A DNA stretch of 64,000 nt. It comes from Mycolicibacterium sp. P9-64. GTDB lineage: Bacteria; Actinomycetota; Actinomycetes; Mycobacteriales; Mycobacteriaceae. The stretch lies in NCBI RefSeq assembly GCF_008329605.1, contig NZ_NPKO01000006.1, positions 1 through 64,000 on the forward strand, written 5' to 3'. Numbering within the stretch: the first letter of the stretch is position 1; each line of letters begins with the position of its first letter. The position numbers were made by a program, and so were the translations under genes. Of the stretch, positions 8,690 through 17,776 are shown in pieces. The notes under the pieces were generated by a model. That model searched no databases and had not been told where the DNA came from. It was given only the letters and a program-made list of their open reading frames with translations.

Positions 8690-9441
8690 GCTTTCCGTAC
8701 TTCATCTCGCCCGAGCAGGCGATGCGCGAGCGTTCGGAGCTCGCGCGCAAGGGCATCGCCAGGGGGCGCAGCGTCGTCGCCTTGGCGTACGCCGACGGTG
8801 TGCTGTTCGTCGCGGAGAACCCGTCGCGGTCGCTGCAGAAGGTCAGCGAGATCTACGACCGGATCGGTTTCGCGGCCGTCGGCCGATTCAACGAGTTCGA
8901 CAACCTGCGCCGCGGCGGCATCCAGTACGCCGACACCCGCGGCTACGCCTATGACCGCCGCGACGTCAGCGGCCGGCAGTTGGCGAACCAGTACGCGCAG
9001 GCGCTCGGCACGATCTTCACCGAGCAGGCCAAGCCGTACGAGGTCGAGTTGTGTGTCGCCGAGGTGGCTCACTTCGGCGAGGTCAAGGCGCCGGAGTTGT
9101 ACCGGATCACGTACGACGGGTCGATCGCCGACGAGCCGCACTTCGTGGTGATGGGTGGCACGACCGAGCCGATCATCACTGCGCTCAACGAGTCCTTCAC
9201 CGAGAACGCGAGCCTTGCGGAGGCGGTGAAGATCGCCGTCGACGCCCTTCGGGTCGGCATCGCCAGCAGTGGCGCGGCGCCTGGCACCGAACTTCGGAAG
9301 CTGGACACCTCGACGCTCGAGGTCGCCGTCCTCGATGCCAGCCGGCCGCGCCGCGCCTTCAAACGTATCTCGGCGGCGGCGCTGGAACCGCTTCTGCCGG
9401 TGGCGGAGTCGGAGCCCAAGGCGGAAACGGCCGCCGACTAG
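8686..9441 (+). CDS. prcA: 20S proteasome alpha subunit PrcA
   Basis: 251 residues from a GTG overlapping the prcB stop. The N-terminus [20 protein letters not shown] is the gating segment of actinobacterial alpha subunits, followed by [15 protein letters not shown], the standard proteasome fold entry. The subunit forms the outer rings that gate the chamber and dock the Mpa/ARC ATPase, whose gene is not in this window. The C-terminal tail is acidic and Ala-rich. It is the last gene of the pup-prcB-prcA unit; a small leftward gene ends 13 bases beyond it. Confidence 0.97.
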   Translation: [251 protein letters not shown]

Positions 9442-9454
9442 TACCGCAGGCTAG

Positions 9455-9688
9455 CTATTCCGGTTGGGCCGGCTCGTCATCGTCGTCGCGGCCGGTGACG
9501 ATCTCCTTGACCTTCTCGACCGAGTGGGTGGCGATGTCGATCGAGCTCTGCACGATCCCGCTCACGCCGCCGCCGACGTCCCCCTTGATGATGTGACCCG
9601 CGCTCTCGACGATGTCCGCCGAGCGCTCGACGGCGTTCGTCGCGATGTCCCTCACCGATTCGACGGCGTCCTTCGGGTTGAAGCCCAT
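9455..9688 (-). CDS. Small conserved-looking protein, unknown function
   Basis: 77 residues starting MGFNPKDAVESVRDIATNAV and ending in an acidic DDDDEPAQPE tail. The middle can form amphipathic helices with regularly spaced Val/Ile and Ala (SVRDIATNAVERSADIVESA), without a transmembrane segment. An AAGGGGA Shine-Dalgarno precedes the ATG. It is convergent with prcA. I do not recognise a family. The helical pattern resembles small stress-linked or membrane-associated proteins, but that is only a pattern-level comparison. Confidence 0.65.
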   Translation of the reverse strand: MGFNPKDAVESVRDIATNAVERSADIVESAGHIIKGDVGGGVSGIVQSSIDIATHSVEKVKEIVTGRDDDDEPAQPE

Positions 9689-9777
9689 GAGATTCCCCTT
9701 TTGTCGGTCCCAGCGGCGACTCTATCCCGTCATGACGGCCGCGATGGTGCGCCACGAATCGGAGTCCGGACGGTCGA

Positions 9778-10227
9778 TCAACCCGCGCTGAATTCATAAA
9801 CCGGCTTCGGTCGCCGCCAGCCGACGTATGCCAGCCACAGACCCATCACCGTGAGTAGTCCGAAGAAGATCCGTGCAGCGATCAACAGTCCGTCGCTGGT
9901 CGTGGTTGCGTCCGCACCGGCCTGTATCGCCGAGGGAAATGCCATCATCGCCAAGCCGCGCAGCGCGACGAACCAGCCGAACAACGAGATGAGGATGGCC
10001 GCGACACTGGACCAGTACTGGTGGAAGGCGATGATGACGAGCCCGCAGACCAGCATCATGGCGCCGAGGATCCAGGGCAGCACCGCGTTGGCGAAGAGGT
10101 CGTTCAGCAGGCCCGTCAGATTTGGCAATCGGATCGCGATGATCACGGTGGCCAGCGCGACGAAGGGTCCGATCACGCGGGCGAAGGCCCGGGTGCGCTG
10201 CAACGATTCCGGGGTGGCGACGGGCAT
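9778..10227 (-). CDS. Four-helix membrane protein beside a TetR regulator
   Basis: 149 residues with four predicted transmembrane helices (roughly 18-33, 49-69, 75-95 and 112-136) and no catalytic motif. It is divergent from the TetR gene, and a 33-base palindrome lies 13 bases upstream of its start. That layout, regulator and target sharing an operator, suggests it is repressed by the TetR protein and induced by a small ligand. Function unknown. It is too short and lacks the motifs for an SMR or MFS exporter. Confidence 0.78.
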   Translation of the reverse strand: MPVATPESLQRTRAFARVIGPFVALATVIIAIRLPNLTGLLNDLFANAVLPWILGAMMLVCGLVIIAFHQYWSSVAAILISLFGWFVALRGLAMMAFPSAIQAGADATTTSDGLLIAARIFFGLLTVMGLWLAYVGWRRPKPVYEFSAG

Positions 10228-10239
10228 TCCGCACTCTCC

Positions 10240-10272
10240 TAATTAATAAACCGACCAACGGTCTATTAATTA
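10240..10272. promoter_or_regulatory. 33-bp palindromic TetR operator
   Basis: The arms TAATTAATA and TATTAATTA are perfect reverse complements, and an inner ACCG/CGGT pair sits around the centre ACCAA; only the bases flanking the inner pair and the centre break symmetry. Such an AT-rich block is very unusual in this GC-rich DNA. It lies between the divergent starts of a membrane protein gene and a TetR-family gene, the expected position of an autoregulatory operator. Binding by the adjacent TetR protein is inference. Confidence 0.8.
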
Positions 10273-10320
10273 CGGTATGCTTGCCGCCGATCGGATGTCA
10301 ACGGCAGGAGGTGAGCGACC

Positions 10321-10977
10321 TTGGCGCGTCAGGTCAAGCCCGATGAGTACGCCGCCCGTCGACGCGAGATTCTCGACGCCGCCACGGAGTTGTTGCGCGA
10401 CAAGGGCTACGAGCGGATGACGATCGAGGACGTCTTGGTGAAGACGGGCATGTCCAAGGGCGCGCTGTATCACTACTTTCGGTCGAAGTACGCCCTCTTG
10501 GAGGGCGTCGTCGAAGCGATGGGCGAAGCGGCCATGCGAGAGCTGCGCGCGGTCGCCGAGGATCCGAGACTCGGCGCCATCGACAAACTGCACGCCTACT
10601 TTCGGACCGAGCGCGCCTGGAAGTCCGAGAACCTCACCACGGTGTCGACGATCATGCGACTGCCCCGTGGCGACGATGCCCTGCTGCGGCAGAAACTGTC
10701 GAAGGAATCGATGCGGACCACCGCGCCTCTCCTGGAAGCGATCATCCGGCAAGGCTGCGACGAGGGGGTCTTCGACACTGGCCATCCGCACGAGGCATCG
10801 CTGATCATCACCGGAATGGGCATCCACCTAGCCGATGCGTTCATCGAGGCGATCGCCGCCGATGGCAATGTCGGTGCGGACATCAGCGGGCCGCACATCC
10901 GAGGTGTCCTGGCCGCGTACGTCGACGCCTTCGAACGGATCCTCGGCGCACCGTCTGGGTCGTTGCGCCTCAACTGA
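10321..10977 (+). CDS. TetR-family transcriptional regulator
   Basis: 218 residues starting at TTG, chosen because AGGAGG lies nine bases upstream and the only nearby GTG is out of frame. The N-terminal helix-turn-helix is typical: RREILDAATELLRDKGYERM, then TIEDVLVKTGMSKGALYHYF and RSKYALL. The C-terminal ligand domain (about 70-218) resembles no specific family that I can name. It is divergent from the four-helix membrane protein and probably represses itself and that gene through the 33-base palindrome. Ligand unknown. Confidence 0.9.
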   Translation: MARQVKPDEYAARRREILDAATELLRDKGYERMTIEDVLVKTGMSKGALYHYFRSKYALLEGVVEAMGEAAMRELRAVAEDPRLGAIDKLHAYFRTERAWKSENLTTVSTIMRLPRGDDALLRQKLSKESMRTTAPLLEAIIRQGCDEGVFDTGHPHEASLIITGMGIHLADAFIEAIAADGNVGADISGPHIRGVLAAYVDAFERILGAPSGSLRLN

Positions 10978-11127
10978 ATTGGGTAGGTCTCGACGCTTGA
11001 CCCAGAACGCCGGGCCGTCGGTGCCTGCGTCGGGCTGACGAACGGTCCGCGCCCGCACGTCCGCGGTCATGTACAAACCGTTACGGAGCGCCTTGCCGGT
11101 GTCAAGACGTGGCGGCGAGGCAACCCG

Positions 11128-11133
11128 TAAGCT
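11128..11133 (+). promoter_or_regulatory. Leaderless -10 box for pafA
   Basis: TAAGCT is followed by seven bases and then the GTG of pafA, with no Shine-Dalgarno site between. This places the predicted transcript start at or next to the start codon. I see no convincing -35 box, which is common for mycobacterial promoters. Confidence 0.45.
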
Positions 11134-11140
11134 CGTTGAC

Positions 11141-12499
11141 GTGCAGCGACGAATCATGGGCATCGAGACCGAATTCGGTGTGACGTGCACGTTCCATGGC
11201 CACCGGCGGCTGAGTCCCGACGAGGTTGCCCGGTATCTGTTCCGGCGGGTGGTGTCGTGGGGCCGTAGCTCCAACGTTTTCCTCCGCAACGGTGCGCGGC
11301 TCTACTTGGACGTCGGATCACACCCCGAGTACGCGACGGCCGAGTGCGACAGCCTCGTTCAGTTGGTCACCCACGACCGCGCGGGCGAGCGCGTTCTCGA
11401 GGACCTGCTGATCGATGCTGAGCAGCGGCTCGCCGACGAGGGCATCGGTGGCGACATCTACCTGTTCAAGAACAACACCGACTCGGCGGGCAACTCCTAC
11501 GGCTGCCACGAGAACTACCTCATCGTGCGGGCCGGTGAGTTCTCTCGGATCTCCGACGTGCTGCTTCCGTTCCTGGTCACCCGCCAGTTGATCTGCGGCG
11601 CAGGCAAGGTGTTGCAGACCCCGAAGGCCGCGACGTTCTGCCTGAGTCAGCGTGCCGAGCACATCTGGGAGGGCGTGTCGTCGGCGACGACGCGATCACG
11701 CCCCATCATCAACACCCGCGACGAGCCGCACGCCGACGCAGAGAAGTACCGGCGCCTGCACGTCATCGTCGGCGACTCCAACATGTGCGAGTCCACCACG
11801 ATGCTCAAGGTCGGCACCGCCGCTCTGGTGCTGGAGATGATCGAAGCGGGCGTCCCGTTCCGCGACTTCTCGCTGGACAACCCGATCCGCGCCATCCGCG
11901 AGGTCAGCCACGATCTGACCGGCCGCCGTCCCGTGCGGCTGGCCGGCGGGCGACAGGCCAGCGCTCTGGACATTCAGCGCGAGTACTACAGCAGGGCCGT
12001 CGAGCATCTGCAGACCCGGGAGCCCAACGCGCAGATCGAGCAGGTCGTCGATCTGTGGGGCCGCCAGCTCGACGCCGTGGAGAGCCAGGACTTCGCCAAG
12101 GTCGACACCGAGATCGACTGGGTGATCAAGCGCAAGCTGTTCCAGCGCTACCAGGATCGCTACGACATGGAACTCGCCGACCCCAAGATCGCCCAGCTCG
12201 ACCTCGCCTACCACGACATCAAACGTGGCCGTGGGGTGTTCGATCTGCTGCAGCGCAAGGGTTTGGCGGCCCGCATCACGACCGACGAGGAGATCGAGGC
12301 CGCGGTCAACGAGCCGCCGCAGACCACCCGCGCCAAGCTGCGTGGTGAGTTCATCAGCGCCGCGCAGGCAGCGGGCCGCGACTTCACCGTCGACTGGGTG
12401 CACCTCAAGCTCAATGACCAGGCTCAGCGAACGGTGTTGTGCAAGGACCCGTTCCGCTCGGTCGACGAAAGGGTCAAGCGGCTCATCGCCAGCATGTGA
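11141..12499 (+). CDS. pafA: Pup--protein ligase PafA
   Basis: 452 residues from GTG, starting MQRRIMGIETEFGVTCTFHG, the same start as known mycobacterial PafA. It shares the glutamine-synthetase-like fold with Dop but lacks the Dop loop. E9 and E11 lie in the metal-binding strand, and D57 in ARLYLDVGSHPEYA is the catalytic aspartate. The N-terminal domain is followed by the small C-terminal domain that contacts Pup. It phosphorylates the Pup C-terminal Glu with ATP and joins it to substrate lysines. In M. tuberculosis pafB follows directly; here a LacI-controlled cluster of about 6 kb lies between the two. Confidence 0.97.
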   Translation: MQRRIMGIETEFGVTCTFHGHRRLSPDEVARYLFRRVVSWGRSSNVFLRNGARLYLDVGSHPEYATAECDSLVQLVTHDRAGERVLEDLLIDAEQRLADEGIGGDIYLFKNNTDSAGNSYGCHENYLIVRAGEFSRISDVLLPFLVTRQLICGAGKVLQTPKAATFCLSQRAEHIWEGVSSATTRSRPIINTRDEPHADAEKYRRLHVIVGDSNMCESTTMLKVGTAALVLEMIEAGVPFRDFSLDNPIRAIREVSHDLTGRRPVRLAGGRQASALDIQREYYSRAVEHLQTREPNAQIEQVVDLWGRQLDAVESQDFAKVDTEIDWVIKRKLFQRYQDRYDMELADPKIAQLDLAYHDIKRGRGVFDLLQRKGLAARITTDEEIEAAVNEPPQTTRAKLRGEFISAAQAAGRDFTVDWVHLKLNDQAQRTVLCKDPFRSVDERVKRLIASM

Positions 12500-12508
12500 G
12501 CCGTCTGG

Positions 12509-13540
12509 TCACCCGGAATCGCGGACGATCAACGTCGGGTTGAGCCGCACCGATTCGGGGTTGCCGCCACCGAGAACGTCGATGAGCAGGTCGACGCCCC
12601 GCCTTCCCATTTCGTGCATGGGGGAGTGCACGGTGGTCAACGGTGTCGGCAGCTCGGCGACGAGTGGGGTGTCGTTGTAGCCGATCAACGAGATGTCGTC
12701 GGGCACCCGCAGCCCGCGGTCGCGCAACACGCCGAGCGCCCCGATGGCGGCGAAGTCGTTGGTCGCGAAGATCGCATCCGGGTACGGCTCGCTGGCCAAC
12801 AGCTTCTCGGCGCCCTCACGACCGCCTGCCGCGTCGAAGGGACCCCACGCGATGCGGTGTTCCGGCACCGGAAACCCCGCTTCGGCGAAGGCGTCCACCG
12901 CGCCCTTGGTGCGCTCGATGGCCGTCGACGCGAACGGCAGGCCCGCCAGCACCGCAAGGTCGCGTCGACCCGCATCGAGCAGTCGCCGCCCCACCAGTTG
13001 CCCGCCCAACAGGTCATCGCAGGTCACCGACACGTAGTCGGCGCTGCGGCGTGACACCAGCACGAACGGAATGCCGCGCGCGGCCATGTCGGCCAGCAGC
13101 GGGTCGTCGTGGTGAGCATCGCCGAAGATGATCCCCTCGACGCGGCGCTGCAGCATCATCTCGGTGCGCAGCGCCTTGTTCGCGGGGTCGTCGAGCGAGT
13201 TGGTGACGAACGTCGAGTACCCCTTCTCGGTGGCCGCCTCCTCGATCCCCTCGTAGATGGTGGCGAGCACGAAGTCCTGAAGCCGTGGCACCAGCACGCC
13301 GACCAGTCCGGACCTGGCGGTGCGCAGGCTGGCGGCGTGCGGGTTGGGGCGATACGCCCGCGACGCCGCGTACTCCCTGATCCTTGCGACCGTTTGCGCC
13401 GACGCCCAACGAAGCGCCTCGGCGTCCCCGGCGTTCAGTACGCGTGACACCGTCGACACGCTGACCCCGACTCCGTCGGCGATCATCCGCAACGTCACGG
13501 GGGCAAGACGGCCCTCCGCTGTTGCGCCCGTGTCCGTCAT
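12509..13540 (-). CDS. LacI-family transcriptional regulator
   Basis: 343 residues. The ATG at 13540 is chosen because AGGAGGGG lies just upstream; an in-frame start much further upstream is open but unsupported. The N-terminus holds the LacI helix-turn-helix (TLRMIADGVGVSVSTVSRVLN), then the hinge, then a periplasmic-binding-protein-like sensor domain (DPLLADMAARGIPFVLVSRR, GYNDTPLVAELPTPLTTV). It is divergent from the asparaginase-like gene, with two CAAACGTTTG-type operators in between. It is the likely repressor of the downstream five-gene cluster. The inducer is unknown. Confidence 0.92.
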   Translation of the reverse strand: MTDTGATAEGRLAPVTLRMIADGVGVSVSTVSRVLNAGDAEALRWASAQTVARIREYAASRAYRPNPHAASLRTARSGLVGVLVPRLQDFVLATIYEGIEEAATEKGYSTFVTNSLDDPANKALRTEMMLQRRVEGIIFGDAHHDDPLLADMAARGIPFVLVSRRSADYVSVTCDDLLGGQLVGRRLLDAGRRDLAVLAGLPFASTAIERTKGAVDAFAEAGFPVPEHRIAWGPFDAAGGREGAEKLLASEPYPDAIFATNDFAAIGALGVLRDRGLRVPDDISLIGYNDTPLVAELPTPLTTVHSPMHEMGRRGVDLLIDVLGGGNPESVRLNPTLIVRDSG

Positions 13541-13640
13541 CGCCCCTCCTGAAAACTTCGGCGGGTCTGCTCTGGTGCCCCCGTAGCGAAACCCTATCGG
13601 CGCGCCTCTGAGGAAACACCAGCGATCCGCAGATTTTACC

Positions 13641-13676
13641 CAATCGTTTGACCCAAAGGTTTGCGTCAAACGTTTG
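13641..13676. promoter_or_regulatory. Paired LacI-type operators
   Basis: CAATCGTTTG (13641-13650) and the perfect palindrome CAAACGTTTG (13667-13676) differ at one base and have centres 26 bases apart. A central CG within a symmetrical 10-base core is typical for LacI-family sites. They lie between the divergent LacI gene and the asparaginase-like gene and should control both. Confidence 0.75.
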
Positions 13677-13758
13677 GGTGGTATCTACTGACATGAGAGC
13701 TGCACCACATTCGCGGCGACCACGAACCGAAGACGATCCCCGAAGAACGGTTGAACGA

Positions 13759-14727
13759 ATGCCTCGCGTCGTTGTCCTTGCCACCGGCGGAACCATCTCG
13801 TCGCGCCGCGCCAACGGCGTGGTCACGGCCGTCGACGACGCGGCCGGTGTCCTGGCAGGCGTCGAGTCGAGCGACGTCGACGTCGAGCAGCGCGACGTGC
13901 TGCGGGTCGGCTCGTATCGGTTGTCGTTCGCCGATCTACGCACGCTCGCCGACGAGGTGACCCGCCAGCTCGATCGCGACGACGTCGATGGCGTGGTGAT
14001 CACCCACGGCACCGACGCCATGGAGGAGACGGCGATCCTTCTCGACCTCGTCCACGACAGCGCCAAACCGGTGGTGCTCACGGGTGCGCAGCGCGCAGCC
14101 GACATCGTCGACACCGATGGTCCGCGCAACGTGCGCGACGCGATCGCGGTCGCCGCCGACCCCGCGGCGCGTGGGCACGGCGTGATGGTGGTGTTCGGCG
14201 GGGCGGTGTACGCGGCCCGCGGGGTACGCAAGTCGCACACCGTCGCCCTGGCGGCGTTCAGCAACCCGGCCGGTTCGATCGGTGACGTCTATACGGGATC
14301 GGCACGCCTGCAAGCTCTTCCGGCCAGGCCAACGCCGTTGACGCACCCAGATGCCCGCTTCGATGCGGTTCGGGTCGACGTCGTCGTGGCGTATCCCGGT
14401 GGCGACGACGTGCTGCTACGGGCAGCCGTGGCGGCAGGGGCGCGTGGAATCGTGCTCGCCGCAATGGGAATCGGCAATGCACCGCCTGGTGTCGCCGACT
14501 GCATCGCCGAGCACACCCGCGCCGGAGTGGTGGTCGCGCTGTCCACACGCGTCGCGGCAGGACCGATTCTGCCGATCTACGGCGACGGCGGTGGCGCCGA
14601 CCTGGTGGCAGCGGGTGCGGTGCCGGTCGCGTTGCCCGCATCGCAAGCCCGGATCGCGCTGGCGCTGCTGCTGTCGTCGGACCGCTCGCCCGTCGAGGTC
14701 GCGACCGATCTCGACGTATACGCGTAA
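13759..14727 (+). CDS. L-asparaginase-like amidohydrolase
   Basis: 322 residues from the ATG at 13759; an ATG at 13693 is also open. Both asparaginase signatures are present: VVVLATGGTISSRR near the N-terminus with the nucleophilic Thr, and VVITHGTDAMEETA with the second Thr and the Asp. The C-terminal domain is also present. The family hydrolyses asparagine or related amides to acid and ammonia. It is the first gene after the paired LacI operators, ahead of a NodB-fold hydrolase, a transporter and two SDRs, so a catabolic role on an amide or half-amide substrate is likelier than housekeeping asparagine turnover. The true substrate is not known. Confidence 0.85.
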   Translation: MPRVVVLATGGTISSRRANGVVTAVDDAAGVLAGVESSDVDVEQRDVLRVGSYRLSFADLRTLADEVTRQLDRDDVDGVVITHGTDAMEETAILLDLVHDSAKPVVLTGAQRAADIVDTDGPRNVRDAIAVAADPAARGHGVMVVFGGAVYAARGVRKSHTVALAAFSNPAGSIGDVYTGSARLQALPARPTPLTHPDARFDAVRVDVVVAYPGGDDVLLRAAVAAGARGIVLAAMGIGNAPPGVADCIAEHTRAGVVVALSTRVAAGPILPIYGDGGGADLVAAGAVPVALPASQARIALALLLSSDRSPVEVATDLDVYA

Positions 14728-14774
14728 CACCCAATATCCGCTGTTCAGAACGAATCTCGAGAGGAATGATGAAC

Positions 14775-15662
14775 GTGAGCAAGGAAATCTTCGTGGCCTT
14801 CGGCGTCGACGTGGACGCCGTCGGTGGCTGGCTGGGCTCCTACGGTGGCGAGGACTCACCTGGCGACATCAGCCGCGGCGTGTTCGCAGGCGAGGTCGGG
14901 GTGCCGCGGATCAATCGGCTCTTCGAGCGCTACGGGCTGACCACGACGTGGTTCTGGCCAGGCCACTCCGTCGAGACGTTCCCCGAGCAGTTCGAGCAGG
15001 TGGTCGCCGCAGGGCACGAGATCGGCGTGCACGGGTACAGCCACGAGAATCCGATCGCGATGAGCCGCGAACAGGAATCCGAGATCCTGGATCACTGCAT
15101 CGATCTCATCACGACGAGGACGGGCCGACGGCCCACGGGCTACGTCGCTCCGTGGTGGGAGTTCAGCCGGGTCACCAACGAGCTGCTGATCGAGCGGGGG
15201 ATCAAGTACGACCACTCACTGATGCACCGCGACTTCGAGCCGTACTACGTCCGGGTGGGCGACTCGTGGACGCCGATCAACTACGACCAGCCTGCGGCCA
15301 CCTGGATGAAACCGCTTGTCCGCGGCCAGGAGACCGATCTGGTGGAGATCCCCGCCAGCTGGTACCTCGACGACCTGCCGCCAATGATGTTCATCAAGAC
15401 CAGCCCGAACAGCCACGGCTTCGTCAACCCACGGCACATCGAGGAGATGTGGCGCGACCAGTTCGACTGGGTCTACCGCGAAAGTGATTACGCGGTATTC
15501 ACGTTCACCATCCACCCCGACGTGTCCGGGCGGCCACAGGTGCTGTTGATGCTCGAGCGCCTCATCGAGCACATCAACAAGCACGAGGGGGTCACCTGGA
15601 CCACGTTCGACGCGATCGCCGACGACTTTCTGGCCCGCCGTCCGCGTACCCCGAAGGCGTGA
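14775..15662 (+). CDS. NodB-fold polysaccharide deacetylase / cyclic imide hydrolase-like protein
   Basis: 295 residues. ATGs at 14766 and 14769 are too close to the GAGAGGA Shine-Dalgarno; GTG at 14775 has the best spacing and gives MSKEIFVAFGVDVDAVGGW. The metal site of the superfamily is visible: the Asp pair in FGVDVDAV and the HxxxH of IGVHGYSHENP. The sequence is closer to the HpPgdA / cyclic imide hydrolase / PuuE-allantoinase branch than to cell-wall chitin deacetylases, and no signal peptide is present, so it should be cytoplasmic. Placed after an asparaginase-like gene, imide ring opening followed by half-amide hydrolysis is a plausible but unproven pathway. Confidence 0.8.
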   Translation: MSKEIFVAFGVDVDAVGGWLGSYGGEDSPGDISRGVFAGEVGVPRINRLFERYGLTTTWFWPGHSVETFPEQFEQVVAAGHEIGVHGYSHENPIAMSREQESEILDHCIDLITTRTGRRPTGYVAPWWEFSRVTNELLIERGIKYDHSLMHRDFEPYYVRVGDSWTPINYDQPAATWMKPLVRGQETDLVEIPASWYLDDLPPMMFIKTSPNSHGFVNPRHIEEMWRDQFDWVYRESDYAVFTFTIHPDVSGRPQVLLMLERLIEHINKHEGVTWTTFDAIADDFLARRPRTPKA

Positions 15663-15672
15663 GGGCCTCGCC

Positions 15673-17019
15673 ATGACCACGTCATCGGATCCGGCCTCCG
15701 ACACCGCAACCCCGTCGCTGCGGCGCGTGAGTGTCCGCGAGACCAGGCGCGCCACCAGCATCGCGTTCTTCGCGTGGACCATCGCCGTGTATGACTTCAT
15801 CCTGTTCGGCACCCTGCTGCCGCGGATCGGCGAGGCGTTTCACTGGAGCACCAGCCACGCCCTGTTGGTCTCGACGCTGGTCAGCGTCGGCACCGCGATC
15901 GTCGTGCTCGGCGTCGGTCCCATTGTCGACCGGCTGGGCCGCCGCAAGGGCATGATCATCTCGGTGGCGGGCACCGCGGCCTCGTCGGCGGCCACCGCGG
16001 CCACGGCCGGAGCGGCCAGCTTGATCGGGGTGCGCTCGATCAGCGGTCTCGGCCTTGCCGAGCAATCCGTCAACGCCACCTACCTCAATGAGCTCTATGC
16101 CGTCACCGAGGACGAAAAGATCCGCCGCAACCGCGGTTTCGTGTACTCGATGGTGCAGACCGGCTGGCCGATCGGCGCACTGCTTGCCGCCGCGTTCGTC
16201 GCCGTCGTCACCGCGGTCTTCGGTGCCGACTCCTGGCGGCTGGCGTTCCTTCTGGCGACCGTCCCCGCCGTGCTCGTGGCGCTGCTGTGCCGAACCCTGC
16301 GGGAGAGCCCACAATTCGAGCTGCAACAACGGGTGAGGCAGCTCCGCAAGGACGGCGACGCCGCCGGGGCCGCCGGCCTCGCTGCTGCATACGACGTCGA
16401 CAACCACTCCGCGGCGCCGTTCAAGCGGATCTTCCACGGTGTGCACCTGCGCAACACGATCGTGCTTTCGGTGGCGTGGCTGTTCAATTGGTTTGCGATC
16501 CAGACGTTCTCGGTGCTCGGCACCACGGTGCTGGAGACCGGCAAGGGGATCGATGCGTCCAACACCCTGCTGATGGTGGTGGTGTCCAACCTGGTGGGTG
16601 CGATGGGCTATCTGGCCCACGGCTGGGCGGGGGACCGGTTCGGCAGACGCAACACCATCGCGGTCGGCTGGCTGGCCTCCGGGGTGTTCTTCGCCGCCAT
16701 GCTGCTCGGCCCCGCCAACCCGGCCTACGTGATCGTGACCTACATGATGGGGCTGTTCTTCCTGCTCGGCCCGTACGCGGCGATCATGTTCTTCCAGGCC
16801 GAGTGCTTCAGCGTCGACTGCAGGGCCACGGGCAGCTCGTTCATCGGAGCCATGAGCCAGCCAGGCGCGATCATCGCCGGCTTCATCCTGACCGGGCTGA
16901 CCGCCGCCTCGGTGGGGTACTCGACCGCCGCGCTCCTAGTCGGGGCGGTCGGTGCCGTCATCTCCGCCGTCGTGGTGATGTTCGCGCGCACCGTGTCGAC
17001 GGAAGGCGAGCCGGCGTGA
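15673..17019 (+). CDS. MFS transporter
   Basis: 448 residues with twelve predicted transmembrane helices. The motif after helix 2, VDRLGRRKG, and its repeat in the second half, GDRFGRRN, mark a major facilitator. A long central loop (about 215-250) is rich in charged residues. Uptake of an organic acid or sugar is typical for such sequences. It lies 10 bases after the NodB-fold gene and overlaps the next gene by four bases (GTGA), so it is part of the LacI-controlled operon and probably imports the substrate. Confidence 0.9.
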   Translation: MTTSSDPASDTATPSLRRVSVRETRRATSIAFFAWTIAVYDFILFGTLLPRIGEAFHWSTSHALLVSTLVSVGTAIVVLGVGPIVDRLGRRKGMIISVAGTAASSAATAATAGAASLIGVRSISGLGLAEQSVNATYLNELYAVTEDEKIRRNRGFVYSMVQTGWPIGALLAAAFVAVVTAVFGADSWRLAFLLATVPAVLVALLCRTLRESPQFELQQRVRQLRKDGDAAGAAGLAAAYDVDNHSAAPFKRIFHGVHLRNTIVLSVAWLFNWFAIQTFSVLGTTVLETGKGIDASNTLLMVVVSNLVGAMGYLAHGWAGDRFGRRNTIAVGWLASGVFFAAMLLGPANPAYVIVTYMMGLFFLLGPYAAIMFFQAECFSVDCRATGSSFIGAMSQPGAIIAGFILTGLTAASVGYSTAALLVGAVGAVISAVVVMFARTVSTEGEPA

Positions 17020-17774
17020 CCCCCGTCGCGATCATCACCGGCGCGGCGTCCGGCATCGGCGCCGCCACGGCGGTGACGCTGGCCCGTGCCGGCTACCGCG
17101 TCGGCATCGGCAGCTACTCGGGCGATCCGCACGATCCCGGCAAAACCCTTGCCGCCGTGCAGGAGAGCGGTGGCGAGGGTGCGGTGATCGAGGTCGACGT
17201 GCGCGACACCGCATCGGTCGCGGCGTTCGTCGACGCGGCCCTAACCCGATGGGGCCGGCTGGACACCGCGATCGCCAACGCAGGCATTCTGCGCGCAGCG
17301 CCGTTCGCGGAGATGACCGACGAACAGTGGGACGACGTTCTGCAGGTGGATCTGCACGGCGTGATGCGCACGGCCCGCGCCGCGGTGCCCCACCTGGGCT
17401 CCGGCGGATCGATCGTCGCGGTGTCCTCGATCGCAGGCGGCGTGTACGGGTGGGGCGAACACGCGCACTACGCCACCGCCAAAGCAGGCGTGATCGGCCT
17501 GGTGCGAAGCCTCGCCGTCGAGTTCGGGCCCCGCGGCATCCGGGCCAACGCGATCATTCCCGGCCTCATCGAGACCCCGCAGTCGCTCGACGAGGTGAAC
17601 TCGCTCGGCCCCGACGGCCTGCGGGCCGCAGGCGGCTACATCCCGGCCTGCCGGGTCGGGCGCCCAGAGGAAATCGCCTCGGTGGCAGCGTTCTTGGTCA
17701 GCGACGGCGCGTCCTACGTCAACGGCCAGGCGATCATCGTCGATGGTGCACTGACCGTCGCGATGCGGGACTGA
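17016..17774 (+). CDS. Short-chain dehydrogenase/reductase (SDR)
   Basis: 252 residues from a GTG that overlaps the transporter stop. The Rossmann motif TGAASGIGAATA, the NAG motif and the catalytic Ser (AVSSIAGG) with YxxxK (HYATAKAG) are intact. The C-terminus has the common IIVDGALTVAMRD ending. It should be a classical NAD(P)-dependent oxidoreductase. The substrate cannot be read from the sequence. It is fourth in the LacI-controlled cluster, two bases before the second SDR. Confidence 0.9.
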   Translation: MTPVAIITGAASGIGAATAVTLARAGYRVGIGSYSGDPHDPGKTLAAVQESGGEGAVIEVDVRDTASVAAFVDAALTRWGRLDTAIANAGILRAAPFAEMTDEQWDDVLQVDLHGVMRTARAAVPHLGSGGSIVAVSSIAGGVYGWGEHAHYATAKAGVIGLVRSLAVEFGPRGIRANAIIPGLIETPQSLDEVNSLGPDGLRAAGGYIPACRVGRPEEIASVAAFLVSDGASYVNGQAIIVDGALTVAMRD

Positions 17775-17776
17775 CC

